Shown here one piece after another: positions 38,836 through 49,533 of a DNA stretch of 64,000 bases. Origin of the DNA: Leucobacter chromiireducens. Lineage in GTDB: Bacteria; Actinomycetota; Actinomycetes; Actinomycetales; Microbacteriaceae. Both the position numbers and the translations under genes were made by a program. Under the pieces are notes generated by a model, which had not been told where the DNA came from, did no database searches, and was given only the letters and a program-made list of their open reading frames with translations. The stretch is from the NCBI RefSeq assembly GCF_003917135.1, contig NZ_RPDI01000012.1, positions 1 to 64,000 on the forward strand, given 5' to 3'. Numbering within the stretch: position 1 is the stretch's first letter; each line of letters opens with the position of its first letter.

Positions 38836-38888
38836 GGGTGATACTCCTCAAGTGTGTTGCGTTTATGAGCGGGCGGAAGCCGAACAGA

Positions 38889-39929
38889 CTACCGCTCCTC
38901 CCCCAAAAATCGTGTCAGGTAGCGCGCGACCGCGCGCACCGCGGAAATGTTGCCCGCGTAGTCCATGCGGAGTGGACCGAGCACGCCGATCTTCGAGACC
39001 GAAGCGCCCTCCTCCTCGTAGTTCGAGGCGATGACCGACGCCGCGGAGAGCCCGTACGCCCGGTTCTCCCGGCCGATCGATGCTGCGACCTCCCGGCCGT
39101 CCTGCACGAGCTCGTCGAAGAGCCTGAGCAGCGTCACCTGCTCCTCGATCGCCTCGAGCACCACGGGGAGCGAACCCTCGAACTCCCCCGGCCGCGACAG
39201 GTTCGCGGCCCCGGCGACGGCGATCCGCTCGGTGCGGTTCGCGCGCAGCTGGGTCTCGACGACCTCGAGCACGCGTCGCACGAGCTCGGCCTCCGCCGGG
39301 GTCGACCAGTCGTCCACCCGCTCAGCTAGGCCGGAGATCGCTGCGGCAGCCGCGGCGACATCGCTGCCGACCGCGGCGGTCGCGATGCGGCCGCGGAGAC
39401 CGTGCACCCAGGCCTCGGTGACCTGCGCGGCGGGCAGCCAGGCGATCTGCTGCTCGACGACCCCGCTGCCGAGAATCAGCACGCAGAGTACGCGGTCCTC
39501 GGCGATCGCCACGAGGTCGATGTGACGCACCACCGTGCGGCGGAGCGAGGGGTACTGCGCGACGGCGACCTGGTTGGTGAGCTGCGCGAGCAGCCGCACC
39601 GTACGCGCCATGACGTCGTGCAGATCACTCGACTCCCCGAGGAAGCGCTCGATCGCGGTGCGCTGCGCCGCGGTCAGCGGGCGCACTTTCGCGAGCGTGT
39701 CGACGTAGAGGCGGTAGCCCTTGTCGGTGGGCACTCGGCCCGATGAGGTGTGCGGCTGCGCGATCAGCTCGTCGTCCTCGAGCAGCGCCATGTCGTTGCG
39801 AATCGTCGCGGCGGACACGCCGAACTGGTGCCGATCCACGATCGCCTTCGACCCCACCGGCTCGTTCGACGAGACGTAGTCGCTCACAATGGCGTGAAGC
39901 ACGGCCAGGCTGCGCTCAGAAACCACCAC
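38889..39929 (-). CDS. hrcA: heat-inducible transcription repressor HrcA
   Basis: 346 residues. N-terminal winged helix (AIVSDYVSSNEPVGSKAIVD, GVSAATIRNDMALLEDDELIAQPHTSSGRVPTDKGYR), then a GAF-like dimer domain. It binds CIRCE and keeps chaperone genes off until GroEL is titrated by unfolded protein. GTG 39929 and the next GTG codon 39926 both fit GAGGAG. The CIRCE copy lies 26 nt ahead, so it is autoregulated together with dnaJ. Confidence 0.96.
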   Translation of the reverse strand: MVVSERSLAVLHAIVSDYVSSNEPVGSKAIVDRHQFGVSAATIRNDMALLEDDELIAQPHTSSGRVPTDKGYRLYVDTLAKVRPLTAAQRTAIERFLGESSDLHDVMARTVRLLAQLTNQVAVAQYPSLRRTVVRHIDLVAIAEDRVLCVLILGSGVVEQQIAWLPAAQVTEAWVHGLRGRIATAAVGSDVAAAAAAISGLAERVDDWSTPAEAELVRRVLEVVETQLRANRTERIAVAGAANLSRPGEFEGSLPVVLEAIEEQVTLLRLFDELVQDGREVAASIGRENRAYGLSAASVIASNYEEEGASVSKIGVLGPLRMDYAGNISAVRAVARYLTRFLGEER

Positions 39930-39954
39930 CCACTCCTCACCGCATCCGCTCGGG

Positions 39955-39981
39955 TTGGCACTCCCAAACCCTGAGTGCCAA
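39955..39981. promoter_or_regulatory. hrcA: CIRCE operator
   Basis: TTGGCACTC-N9-GAGTGCCAA, a perfect 9-bp inverted repeat with the standard spacing; it differs from TTAGCACTC only by a compensated A-to-G change. HrcA binding site. Confidence 0.95.
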
Positions 39982-39990
39982 GTCTAGCGC

Positions 39991-40019
39991 AGCGAGGTTA
40001 GAGCGCGGCCAGCCTCGCT
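39991..40019 (-). terminator. hairpin near the hrcA/hemW junction
   Basis: AGCGAGG (39991-39997) pairs with CCTCGCT (40013-40019), 15-nt loop, between the hemW stop and CIRCE. It could terminate hemW; seven pairs and no T-tract make this weak. Confidence 0.4.
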
Positions 40020-40059
40020 CACAGCGAACCAGCGCGTCGCCGCGCGCCGCGCCGAACCG

Positions 40060-41286
40060 TTAGCCCCCGAGGAGGCGGTGCACCACGGTGTCGGCGAGGA
40101 GCCGCCCACGGAGCGTCGGCACGACCCTGCCGCCGATGGCGGCGCGTCCGTCGATCAGGCCATCGGCGATGAGCAGCGGCACCGCGCGCCGCTCCTCAGC
40201 CGTCAGCGTGTCGGTGGCGAGGCCCGCGGCGATCCGGGTCTCGAGCAGCACACGCTCCTCCCGCCGCGCCTCGGGCGTGAGCGTCTCGCGGGCATGCGCC
40301 GGCGACACCTCGGCGTGCACCCGGCTCGCGTATGCGCCAGGGTGCTTGACGTTCCACCACCGCACGCCGCCGACGTGGCTGTGCGCGCCGGGACCCGCCG
40401 CCCACCAGTCCTCGCCGGTCCAGTACGAGAGATTGTGCCGCGACCGGGTGTCCTCGGAGCGCGACCAGTTGCTGATCTCGTACCAGCTGAGGCCGGCTGC
40501 GGCGAAGCGCGCCTCAGCGAGCTCGTACATCTCCGCGTGCAGGTCCTCGTCGGGCTCGGCCACCTCGCCGCGCTTGATCTGCGCGGCAAGCTTCGTCCCG
40601 GCTTCGACGATCAGGGCATACGCCGAGACGTGATCCGGCTCGCAGGCGAGCGCGGCATCGAGCGAGCGCTCCCAGTCCGCGAGCGACTCCCCCGGCGTGC
40701 CGTAAATGAGGTCGACGCTCACCTGCAGGCCGGCCTCCTTCGCCCACGCCACCACCTGCGGCACGCGCTCGGGCGTGTGCGTGCGATCGAGGGTGCGCAG
40801 CACGTGCGGCACCGCCGACTGCATACCGACGCTCACGCGGGTGAACCCGGCCGCGGCGAGCTCGCGCAGGTAGGCGAGATCCACCGAGTCGGGGTTCGCC
40901 TCCGTGGTCACCTCGGCGCCGGGTGCGATCCCCCACTCCGCTCGGATCGTGCCGAGCATCGCCGTCAGATCCGATGCTGGCAGGAGCGTCGGCGTACCGC
41001 CACCGAAGAAGACGGTCGACACCTGGCGCTCCGGCAGCCCGGACTCGCGCAAGACGCGCGCGCCGAAGCCGAGCTCCCACTGCACCTGCTCGGCATACTC
41101 GTCGCGCCGGGTGCCGCCGAGCTCGCTCGCGGTGTACGTGTTGAAGTCGCAGTAGCCGCAGCGCACCCGGCAGTACGGCACGTGGACGTACACGCCGAAG
41201 CGGCGCTCCGCGGCACCGACGACCACGCTCGCGGGGAGCAGGCCGTCCTCGGGCGCCGGATCCCCGTCGGGAAGGACGCTAGGCAC
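40060..41286 (-). CDS. hemW: radical SAM protein HemW (coproporphyrinogen III oxidase-like)
   Basis: 408 residues. The radical SAM cluster CxxxCxxC reads C39-RVR-C43-GY-C46 in VHVPYCRVRCGYCDFN; GGGTPTLL and GVQSAVPHVL-type motifs (VSVGMQSAVPHVLRTLDRTHT) follow, with a HemN C-terminal domain. HemW is a heme chaperone rather than a true oxidase; Cys after the cluster, present in HemN, is absent here. GTG start; 21 nt after the DUF1990 gene. Confidence 0.93.
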   Translation of the reverse strand: MPSVLPDGDPAPEDGLLPASVVVGAAERRFGVYVHVPYCRVRCGYCDFNTYTASELGGTRRDEYAEQVQWELGFGARVLRESGLPERQVSTVFFGGGTPTLLPASDLTAMLGTIRAEWGIAPGAEVTTEANPDSVDLAYLRELAAAGFTRVSVGMQSAVPHVLRTLDRTHTPERVPQVVAWAKEAGLQVSVDLIYGTPGESLADWERSLDAALACEPDHVSAYALIVEAGTKLAAQIKRGEVAEPDEDLHAEMYELAEARFAAAGLSWYEISNWSRSEDTRSRHNLSYWTGEDWWAAGPGAHSHVGGVRWWNVKHPGAYASRVHAEVSPAHARETLTPEARREERVLLETRIAAGLATDTLTAEERRAVPLLIADGLIDGRAAIGGRVVPTLRGRLLADTVVHRLLGG

Positions 41287-41307
41287 TGGCTGTCCCGCCG
41301 CTCTGGA

Positions 41308-42293
41308 TCACGCCGACCGCGACGAGCTCGGCCGCCGCTGGTGCGTGTTGGCCGTGGCCGGTGCGGGATCGGCGGGGGGCGCGGGATCGGGGTCTGCGGC
41401 CTGGCCGGGCTCGGCGTCATGGGCCTGCTCAGAATCCTGGGCTGGCTCGGGCTCGGCGTCCGGGGCCGGCTCCTGCTCGGGCTCGCTCTCCTCGGGAAGC
41501 TCGATCACTGCGGTGACCGGGGCTTCCTCCCAGGCGGGCACGGGCGTGCTCGCGGGCTCGGCCGCTGCGTCGGCTTCGGCCGCTGCTGGGGCCTCGCTTA
41601 CTGAGACCTCGCCTGCTGCGTCCGCGTCATCCGCTCCGAGCGTCGCCGTCGCCTGCGCACCGGGCAGGAGCGCGGCGAGCTGCGCGCGCACCGCGGCGAC
41701 CGCGCCGCGCACCTCAGCTCGCGCTCGGAGCCCGAACAGCCCGCCCTTCGGCGCCGCGAGGAAGCCACGGGCCACCGCCCACACCGTGTCGTCGTCGCGC
41801 AGCTCGACCGTGAACAGCTGCTCCCCAACAGCGCCGCGCTCGTCGCTCGTGCCCCACGCGAAGCCGATCACGCGCGCCTCGGTGATCGTGTAGATCACGA
41901 GCACCTCGCGATCCTCGTTGCCCGGCACGATCAGCGTCGCGCGCGTGCCGGCCACGACGAAGGGCTCGCCGTTCGGGCCGAAGTGCTCCTCGGTTTCGGT
42001 GACGGCCTGCGGCACGCCGTCGCGATCAAACTGCGGGCCCTGATAGGCGGAGCCCGTGCCGCGCTCGTTCTCGTGCACGGTCGCGCCAGAACCGCGCTGC
42101 GCGCCCCACGTCATCAGCAAGCTGGACGCGAGCAGGAAGCGCTCCTGCCCGCTGCCGAGCCGCAACTCCTCCTGGTATGGCGTGCTGCCGTCCGGCGGAA
42201 ACCTCAGCAGATCGGGGGCGCGTGACGCACCGACCGCCGCGTAGGCGACGGGCATGTCGACGTGGCTTGCGCGCCGGGAGCCGTTCCCAGCGC

Positions 42294-42297
<4 letters not shown>
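41308..42297 (-). CDS. DUF1990 protein with acidic, proline-rich tail
   Basis: 329 residues. The first 215 match DUF1990: [75 protein letters not shown]. From about 220 the chain becomes low-complexity: Ala/Glu, then Glu-Pro and Asp-Pro repeats, ending in a basic RRPSSSRSA. Function unknown. The ATG overlaps the lepA stop (ATGA), so it is likely co-translated with lepA. An internal ATG at 42255 is closer to the family start. Confidence 0.85.
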
Positions 42298-44147
<1,850 letters not shown>

Positions 44148-44251
44148 TGTGAGCCATTATCGCACGGCGAGGGCGCCGAGTGGCTATCCGGCGCTCGTGT
44201 CTCCCCGGAGGCCCGGTTGGGCGGCGTGGTGACACACCCGGCACTGCGGCG

Positions 44252-44280
44252 TTCCGGCGACGGCCCGCGTCTGCTAGAGT
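44252..44280 (+). promoter_or_regulatory. rpsT: rpsT promoter
   Basis: TTCCGG (44252-44257), 17-nt spacer, TAGAGT (44275-44280), pointing at rpsT. It implies a leader of about 100 nt. Confidence 0.55.
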
Positions 44281-44386
44281 TGATTCTTGGCTTGCGTGTG
44301 GCTCACACCACACAACCCGCAAGGTGCCCTCTCTCGCCGCGCGGATCCATCTGTTTCACCCGTACCGGATAAGGACACACCACAAC

Positions 44387-44647
44387 GTGGCAAACATCAA
44401 GTCGCAGATCAAGCGCATCAAGACCAACCTGAAGGCGACCGAGCGCAACAAGGCGTACAAGAGCGAGCTCCGCACCGCCGTGCGTGCGACCCGCACCGCC
44501 ATCGCCGCTGGCGACAAGGCTCTCGCCGAGGAGAAGCTGCAGGCCGCGAGCCGCAAGCTCGACAAGGCTGTGTCGAAGGGCGTCATCCACAAGAACCAGG
44601 CCGCGAACCGCAAGTCGGCGCTCGCGTCCAAGGTTGCTGCGCTCTAG
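44387..44647 (+). CDS. rpsT: 30S ribosomal protein S20
   Basis: 86 residues. [30 protein letters not shown] and the C-terminal [20 protein letters not shown] match S20, a three-helix 16S rRNA-binding protein. GTG 44387 has AAGGA eleven nt ahead. The ORF extends upstream to 44180 without conservation. A perfect intrinsic terminator follows. Confidence 0.97.
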   Translation: MANIKSQIKRIKTNLKATERNKAYKSELRTAVRATRTAIAAGDKALAEEKLQAASRKLDKAVSKGVIHKNQAANRKSALASKVAAL

Positions 44648-44679
44648 GCTTTCGGCTTTCTGACCCGCACGGGTCGCGA

Positions 44680-44707
44680 GGGGCTCCGCTTCGGCGGGGC
44701 CCTTTTT
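44680..44707 (+). terminator. rpsT: intrinsic terminator of rpsT
   Basis: GGGCTCCGC (44681-44689), UUCG tetraloop, GCGGGGCCC (44694-44702; one G-U pair), then TTTTT. The only classic U-tract terminator seen in the window. Confidence 0.95.
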
Positions 44708-44773
44708 GCGTGCCAGCGTGCGCGTGCGCGTGCACGGGGCGGACGCGACGCGTGGCCGATCGCCCGGCGCGGC

Positions 44774-45787
44774 TCAGCGGGCGCGGCCGCGGCGCGCGAC
44801 GAGCAGCACGAACTTCTCGAGCGCGTACTCGGGGTCGCGGGTGCCCCCTTTGAGGAGCCACTCGGTCTCCGCGGCCTGGTCGATGCAGCGGGCGAGATCG
44901 GCCTCGCGCCAGCCTCGGACCTCGCGCTGGGCGCGCTCCACCTGCCAGGGCGCCATCCCGAGCTCCTTCGCGAGCTGACCGCTGCCGCCTGAGGCGCCGT
45001 AGACTCGCGCCAGCGCGCGCACCTTCATGTTGAGGGCGGCGAGCAGCGGGATGGGATCGGTGCCCGTGGAGAGTGCCTGCCGCAGCAGCACCAGAGCGTC
45101 CGCGCCGCGGCCAGCGGTCGCCGCGTCGGCGACGCGGAAGGCGTTGGTTTCGACCCGCCCCTCGGTCGCACGGTTCACCTCGTCCTCGCCGATGCGGGCA
45201 CCCACGTCGGAAACGAGCTGCGCGCAGGCCCCGGCGAGCTCGCCGATCCCGCCGGAGTAGGCAGCCGCGAGCATGCGCGATGCGCCGGGCGTCGCCTGGG
45301 CGCCGAGCCGACGGAACTCCGCCTGCACGAACGCAAGCCGGTCGGCGTCCTTCTTCACCTCGGGGCAGGCGATCTCGACGGCACCCCCGGTCCCCTTGCG
45401 CAACAGGTCGAGGAGAGCCTTGCCGCGCTGGCCGCCGGAGTGCCGCAGCACCACGACGGTGTCGTCCGCCGGCTCGGCGGCGTACCGCTTCGCGTCCGCA
45501 ATGAACGCGTCGGAGCACTTCTCCACGGAGTCGACCCGGATGAGTCGCGGTTCGGCGAACAGCGACGGGCTGGCCACGGTGAAGAGCTCCCCCGACGCGT
45601 AGCTCGCCGCATCGATGTCGTGCACCTCCAGCTCGGGGTGCGCGTCGCGCAACTGCGCACGGATGGCCTGACCCGCGCGATCAGCGAGAAACGCCTCGGG
45701 GCCGCTGATCAGAACGAGCGGCGCCGGGCGCGCCTCCGACCAGTCGAGCTGCGGGGCCTTCGCTGAGGTAGTTCGTGCTGCTGCCAC
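44774..45787 (-). CDS. holA: DNA polymerase III subunit delta
   Basis: 337 residues; clamp-loader subunit. LVLISGPEAFLADRAGQAI at the N-terminus, the DAASYASGELFTVASPSLFAEPRLIRVD region and a C-terminal helical collar (LARVYGASGGSGQLAKELGMAPWQVERAQREVRGW). GTG start with TAGGCT six nt upstream, so probably leaderless and independent of comEC. It converges with rpsT. Confidence 0.94.
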   Translation of the reverse strand: MAAARTTSAKAPQLDWSEARPAPLVLISGPEAFLADRAGQAIRAQLRDAHPELEVHDIDAASYASGELFTVASPSLFAEPRLIRVDSVEKCSDAFIADAKRYAAEPADDTVVVLRHSGGQRGKALLDLLRKGTGGAVEIACPEVKKDADRLAFVQAEFRRLGAQATPGASRMLAAAYSGGIGELAGACAQLVSDVGARIGEDEVNRATEGRVETNAFRVADAATAGRGADALVLLRQALSTGTDPIPLLAALNMKVRALARVYGASGGSGQLAKELGMAPWQVERAQREVRGWREADLARCIDQAAETEWLLKGGTRDPEYALEKFVLLVARRGRAR

Positions 45788-45793
45788 CCGATA

Positions 45794-45799
45794 AGCCTA
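45794..45799 (-). promoter_or_regulatory. holA: -10 hexamer TAGGCT, leaderless holA
   Basis: TAGGCT on the minus strand, six nt before GTG 45787. Confidence 0.6.
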
Positions 45800-45852
45800 T
45801 CCGGGCCCACCGACACTCGTGCCCCGCACCGGCCAGCTCGGCGCACACCCAC

Positions 45853-48345
45853 TCAACGCCGCTCGGACTTGCCGTCGGGGAACTCGGCCCAAACGCGGAT
45901 GCGCCCCGGTGTCCCGCTGAGCGCGAGCGTACCGTGCGTGTCGGTGCGGGAAACCGCGGTGCCAGCGGCGGCGAGCTGAGCCAGGGTGTCGTTTGCCGGG
46001 TGCCCGTACCGATTGCCGACCCCGGCGGAGACGAGCGCCACCCGCGCGCCGACCGCCGCCGCCATGCACGGGTGCTGGTCCCGTGAGCCGTGGTGCGCCA
46101 CCTTCAGCACGTCGACGCGCGCGGCTCCCGCGATCAGCCCGTCACAGCTCGCGCCACGAACTGGCTGGCGCGTCCCTTGCTCGAGAAACTCGCGCTGAGA
46201 TTCGTGCCCAGTGTCTCCGGGCAGCAGCACGCTGAGCGCTCCGGCCTGCACCCGCAGCACGACACTCGCGCCGTTCGCGTCGGGCGGCACCCGATCCCGG
46301 GGCGGCCCGAGCACCTGCCACGGCAGGGCGGCCCCGCCGGCGTCGCCGCGCTGCACGACCGTGGCGGGAATCCGTTCCGCTGCGAGCTCCCTGAGGAGCG
46401 CACGATCCGCACCGTCCACCCGGTTGCTCGGCGCGATGAGGGCGCGCTGCACGCGCCCACCCAGTTCGCTGAGCGCACCGGTGTGATCCTGGTGATCGTG
46501 ACTCAGCACCAACCACCTGATCGAGCGGACACCGAAGCGATCAAGGCAGGTGCGAAGCGCAGCCCCGTCCTCCCCGGTGTCCACCAGCATCACCTCGCGC
46601 GGGGTGCCGGGGTTGCGCAGCAGGATGGCGTCTCCCTGACCGACATCGCAGGCGACCACGCTCCAGTCCTGCGGCACGCCGAATCGGGTCACGGCTGGTG
46701 CGAGCAGCGTCGGTCCGAGGAGCGCGCTGATGCCGAGCCCGAGCAGGGCAGCCGCGCCGCGCCGCGCGCACGGGCTCGGCGGTCGTGCGACCAGCCACGG
46801 CGCTCGCCGGCGCGGTTGTCGCACCGCCGAGCGCACCCCCGCCCAAACACCGAGCCCGAGTACCACCTCGCACGCGGCGAGGAGCGCCGCGCCTGGCCAA
46901 CCCTCCGGCCACGGCAGCTGCGCGAACGGGAGCCCAGCCGTCACCTCCGCGGTCGCGCTGAGCCAGCTCGCCGGGAGAGCGGCCACGCGCAGCACGAATC
47001 GCCCGGCCGAGGCGCAGAGCGGGAGGAGGGTGAGCGCGAGCAGGCCAAGCCCCGTACCGAGCGGCGCCGCCGGCGCCGCGAGCACGTTCGCGAGCACGCT
47101 GACGGTCGACAGTCCGGGCTGCAGGAGCACGAGAAACGGCGCGCACGCGAGCTGGGCAACCAACGCGATGCTGACCGGCAGCGCAAGCCACGCGGGGACT
47201 CGCAGCCGGCGCCGGAGTTGGCCGGCCACTGGTGCCGCGGCGATCAGGATTGCGAGCGTTGCCACGACGGAGAGCACGAACCCGGGGTGCACGGCCTGCC
47301 ACGGGTCCCGGATGAGGAGCAGCAGGATCGCAACGCCGAGTGCCGGGAGCGCGACCGATCGGCGGCCGCCGAAGCGTGACAGCAGGATCACCGCCGCCAT
47401 GACCGCGGCTCGATAGACGCTCGGTTCCGGCCCCACCACCGTGACGAACCCGGCGAGCGCCGCCGCCTGGACGACGATACGCGTTCGGCGACCGGCGCGG
47501 AGCCAGGCCGCCGCCCAGCCGATCGCTCCGGTTACGAGCGCGCAGTTCGCACCTGAAACGGCGACGAGGTGGGTGAGCCCGCTCACCCGCATCTGGCCGG
47601 CCAGGGTGTCCGGCATCAGCTCAGTGTCCCCGACGGCGAGCCCGGGGACGAGCGCTGCCGCCGGGATCGCGGCCGCCTCTTCCCGCAGGCGCTCGCGAAG
47701 CGCTGCGGCACGCAGCTCTGGGCTGGGCGCAGGTCGCAGCGGTTTAGCGGCCGCCACGCGGATACCGGCTGCCGCGGAGGCCTCCGGCGCGAGCGGAACA
47801 AGCGTCCCGCTGATCTGAAAGCGCGCTCCCGGCGCCCACGCTGGCCCGCCACAGGGCGCCGCAGGCTCACCGCACCAGAGCAGCAGGGGCGCAGCACCCG
47901 CGCGCGTGGCGATCTCCGCTGCGGCCCACCGCTGGCCGCTCGCGCCGGTGCCCACGAAGCTGGTGAGCTGCACGTGCAGCTGCGCGGCGTGATCGACGGC
48001 GAGCACCTCAGCACGCGCCGTCTCTCCCGCTGTGATGCGCCCACCGAGGAGGAGCAGGCACGCGGAGGCGATGAGCGCCGGCGCGGCGAGGCTGCGCCAG
48101 ACGGGCATGCGGGGCCCTGTCTCCAGCCCCCGGGGCCGCGCGCCAGGGTCCCCGCGCGTCGCGGCCCCCTCGCTGTGCCGCCCGCCCCGCGCCCGGGCGA
48201 CCACCGCGAGCCCGAGCACGAGCCCGCCGAGCGCGGCACCTCCCCAGCCGAGCCAGACTCCGACTCCCGGGGTCGAGAGCGCCACCGCGCAGCCGAGCCA
48301 GGCGAGGAGCGCAGGTCCGAGCACTCGCCATTCCCCGGGTCTCAT
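45853..48345 (-). CDS. comEC: ComEC/Rec2-type DNA uptake channel protein
   Basis: 830 residues. Several N-terminal membrane helices, an OB-like DUF4131 part, the Competence domain (GLTHLVAVSGANCALVTGAIGWAA; about 270-545, many helices) and a C-terminal metallo-beta-lactamase-like domain with SHDHQDHTG (HxHxDH) and VLKVAHHGSRDQH. The full domain set is present without a break. The ATG overlaps the comEA stop (ATGA). ComEC passes single-stranded DNA through the membrane in competent bacteria; natural competence is not established for this group. Confidence 0.93.
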   Translation of the reverse strand: MRPGEWRVLGPALLAWLGCAVALSTPGVGVWLGWGGAALGGLVLGLAVVARARGGRHSEGAATRGDPGARPRGLETGPRMPVWRSLAAPALIASACLLLLGGRITAGETARAEVLAVDHAAQLHVQLTSFVGTGASGQRWAAAEIATRAGAAPLLLWCGEPAAPCGGPAWAPGARFQISGTLVPLAPEASAAAGIRVAAAKPLRPAPSPELRAAALRERLREEAAAIPAAALVPGLAVGDTELMPDTLAGQMRVSGLTHLVAVSGANCALVTGAIGWAAAWLRAGRRTRIVVQAAALAGFVTVVGPEPSVYRAAVMAAVILLSRFGGRRSVALPALGVAILLLLIRDPWQAVHPGFVLSVVATLAILIAAAPVAGQLRRRLRVPAWLALPVSIALVAQLACAPFLVLLQPGLSTVSVLANVLAAPAAPLGTGLGLLALTLLPLCASAGRFVLRVAALPASWLSATAEVTAGLPFAQLPWPEGWPGAALLAACEVVLGLGVWAGVRSAVRQPRRRAPWLVARPPSPCARRGAAALLGLGISALLGPTLLAPAVTRFGVPQDWSVVACDVGQGDAILLRNPGTPREVMLVDTGEDGAALRTCLDRFGVRSIRWLVLSHDHQDHTGALSELGGRVQRALIAPSNRVDGADRALLRELAAERIPATVVQRGDAGGAALPWQVLGPPRDRVPPDANGASVVLRVQAGALSVLLPGDTGHESQREFLEQGTRQPVRGASCDGLIAGAARVDVLKVAHHGSRDQHPCMAAAVGARVALVSAGVGNRYGHPANDTLAQLAAAGTAVSRTDTHGTLALSGTPGRIRVWAEFPDGKSERR

Positions 48346-49343
48346 GGCACCACATGATCGCGCAGCCCTGCGAGCGTCTTCTCGCCGATCCCGGGAACCT
48401 CGGCGAGTTGCTCGATGCTCGAGAAGTCGCCGTTCGCTGCTCGCCACTCGAGGATGCGTGCGGCGAGGCCCGGTCCGATGCGAGGCAGGGTTTCGAGCGC
48501 GGCAGCATCCGCCGTGCTGAGCCGCACGGCAGCCCCAGCGCCCGACGGGGCACCGCTCCCCTGGCCCGCTCCACCCGCGCCGACGGAGTCGCCACCGGCC
48601 TCAGCCTCCGCCGCCTCGTCCGCGGTGGGCACCCGGAGCTGCTCGCCGTCCTCGAGGCGGCGGGCGAGATTGACTCCGGCGAGAGCCGCGGCGTCGGTGG
48701 CCCCACCCGCGGCGGCGATGCCATCCGCGACCCGGGACTCCGCACGCAGCTCGACGAGGCCGGGCCGCTGCACCTCGCCAACCACATGCACCCAGAGCGT
48801 CCCGGACCCGGTCTCCTCGCCAGCCCCCGCATCCGCGTCGAACTCACCGCCGCCCTCGACCGCAGCACCGTCGCCAGCCGAGTCCGCGCCGTCGCCAACC
48901 GACACCGCACCAGCCCCAGCCGACACCTCGCCGCCACTCAACTGCACGGCGGCGATCCCGATCGCGATCAGCACGGCCGCCAGGAACACCGCGACGCCGG
49001 CCCACAGAGGGGCGCGCAGCGCGCGGAGCAGGCGTGCGCCGAGGGGCAGCTCGGGATCCCAACGCAGCGTGGGGCGCGCCTCATCACCCGCTTGCGCGAG
49101 CCGCCACGGCACGGGGTCGCCATTCGGCTCGGCAGCCAGCTCGGCAGCCAGCGGGGAGACCGGCTCGGACACCGCGCGTAGCCGCGTGAGCACGCGCTCC
49201 GGTGGCCAGACCACCGGACGCTCGGTTCGGGGCGCCGCTCCGCGCCACGGCTCGTCGGCTCTGTCGGCGTCCCGGCCAGTGCCCCGGTCGGAGCCAGGGT
49301 CGGCGTCCAGTTCGGAGGCCGGGTCTACGATGCGGTGCGACAT
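48342..49343 (-). CDS. comEA: ComEA-type DNA-binding membrane protein
   Basis: 333 residues. A long acidic cytoplasmic N-terminus (about 1-120), one membrane helix (about 122-145), a Gly/Ala/Asp linker, an SLBB domain (VHVVGEVQRPGLVELRAESRVADGIAAAGG...VNLARRLEDGEQLRVP) and two helix-hairpin-helix motifs at the C-terminus (LETLPRIGPGLAARILEWR, LAEVPGIGEKTLAGLRDH). It would hand DNA to ComEC. ATG 49343 has TATCGT six nt ahead. Confidence 0.92.
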   Translation of the reverse strand: MSHRIVDPASELDADPGSDRGTGRDADRADEPWRGAAPRTERPVVWPPERVLTRLRAVSEPVSPLAAELAAEPNGDPVPWRLAQAGDEARPTLRWDPELPLGARLLRALRAPLWAGVAVFLAAVLIAIGIAAVQLSGGEVSAGAGAVSVGDGADSAGDGAAVEGGGEFDADAGAGEETGSGTLWVHVVGEVQRPGLVELRAESRVADGIAAAGGATDAAALAGVNLARRLEDGEQLRVPTADEAAEAEAGGDSVGAGGAGQGSGAPSGAGAAVRLSTADAAALETLPRIGPGLAARILEWRAANGDFSSIEQLAEVPGIGEKTLAGLRDHVVP

Positions 49344-49349
49344 GCGCCA

Positions 49350-49355
49350 ACGATA
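49350..49355 (-). promoter_or_regulatory. comEA: -10 hexamer TATCGT, leaderless comEA
   Basis: TATCGT on the minus strand, six nt before ATG 49343; no ribosome site in between. Confidence 0.6.
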
Positions 49356-49497
49356 GGCGCTCCCACGCGGGCCGTGATCCCGGATTCGAGCGGGCACGCA
49401 AATCTGTGGAGAGCACCCACGTGGCGCGCAGCTGTGAGCACCCCTCGCCCCTGTCCGCAAGCCGGAACCCCCAACACTCCGAAACATCAGACTAAAG

Positions 49498-49516
49498 TAA
49501 GGTAAGACTCACCCAG
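49498..49516. promoter_or_regulatory. DtxR/IdeR-like iron box
   Basis: Nineteen bases TAAGGTAAGACTCACCCAG agree at 13 positions with TTAGGTTAGSCTAACCTAA, including AGGT, AG and CT-ACC. It overlaps a possible -10 (TAAAGT, 49493-49498) and lies 18 nt before the AraC gene. Iron repression is inferred. Confidence 0.65.
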
Positions 49517-49533
49517 CCATCGTAAAGGTCGCC

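Noticed and set aside
45853-48345. Frameshift in comEC
   Set aside because: The frame is continuous and both channel and metallo-hydrolase motifs are present.
49370-49400. tRNA T-arm-like segment (GGATTCGAG)
   Set aside because: No matching acceptor, D or anticodon arms could be built around it.
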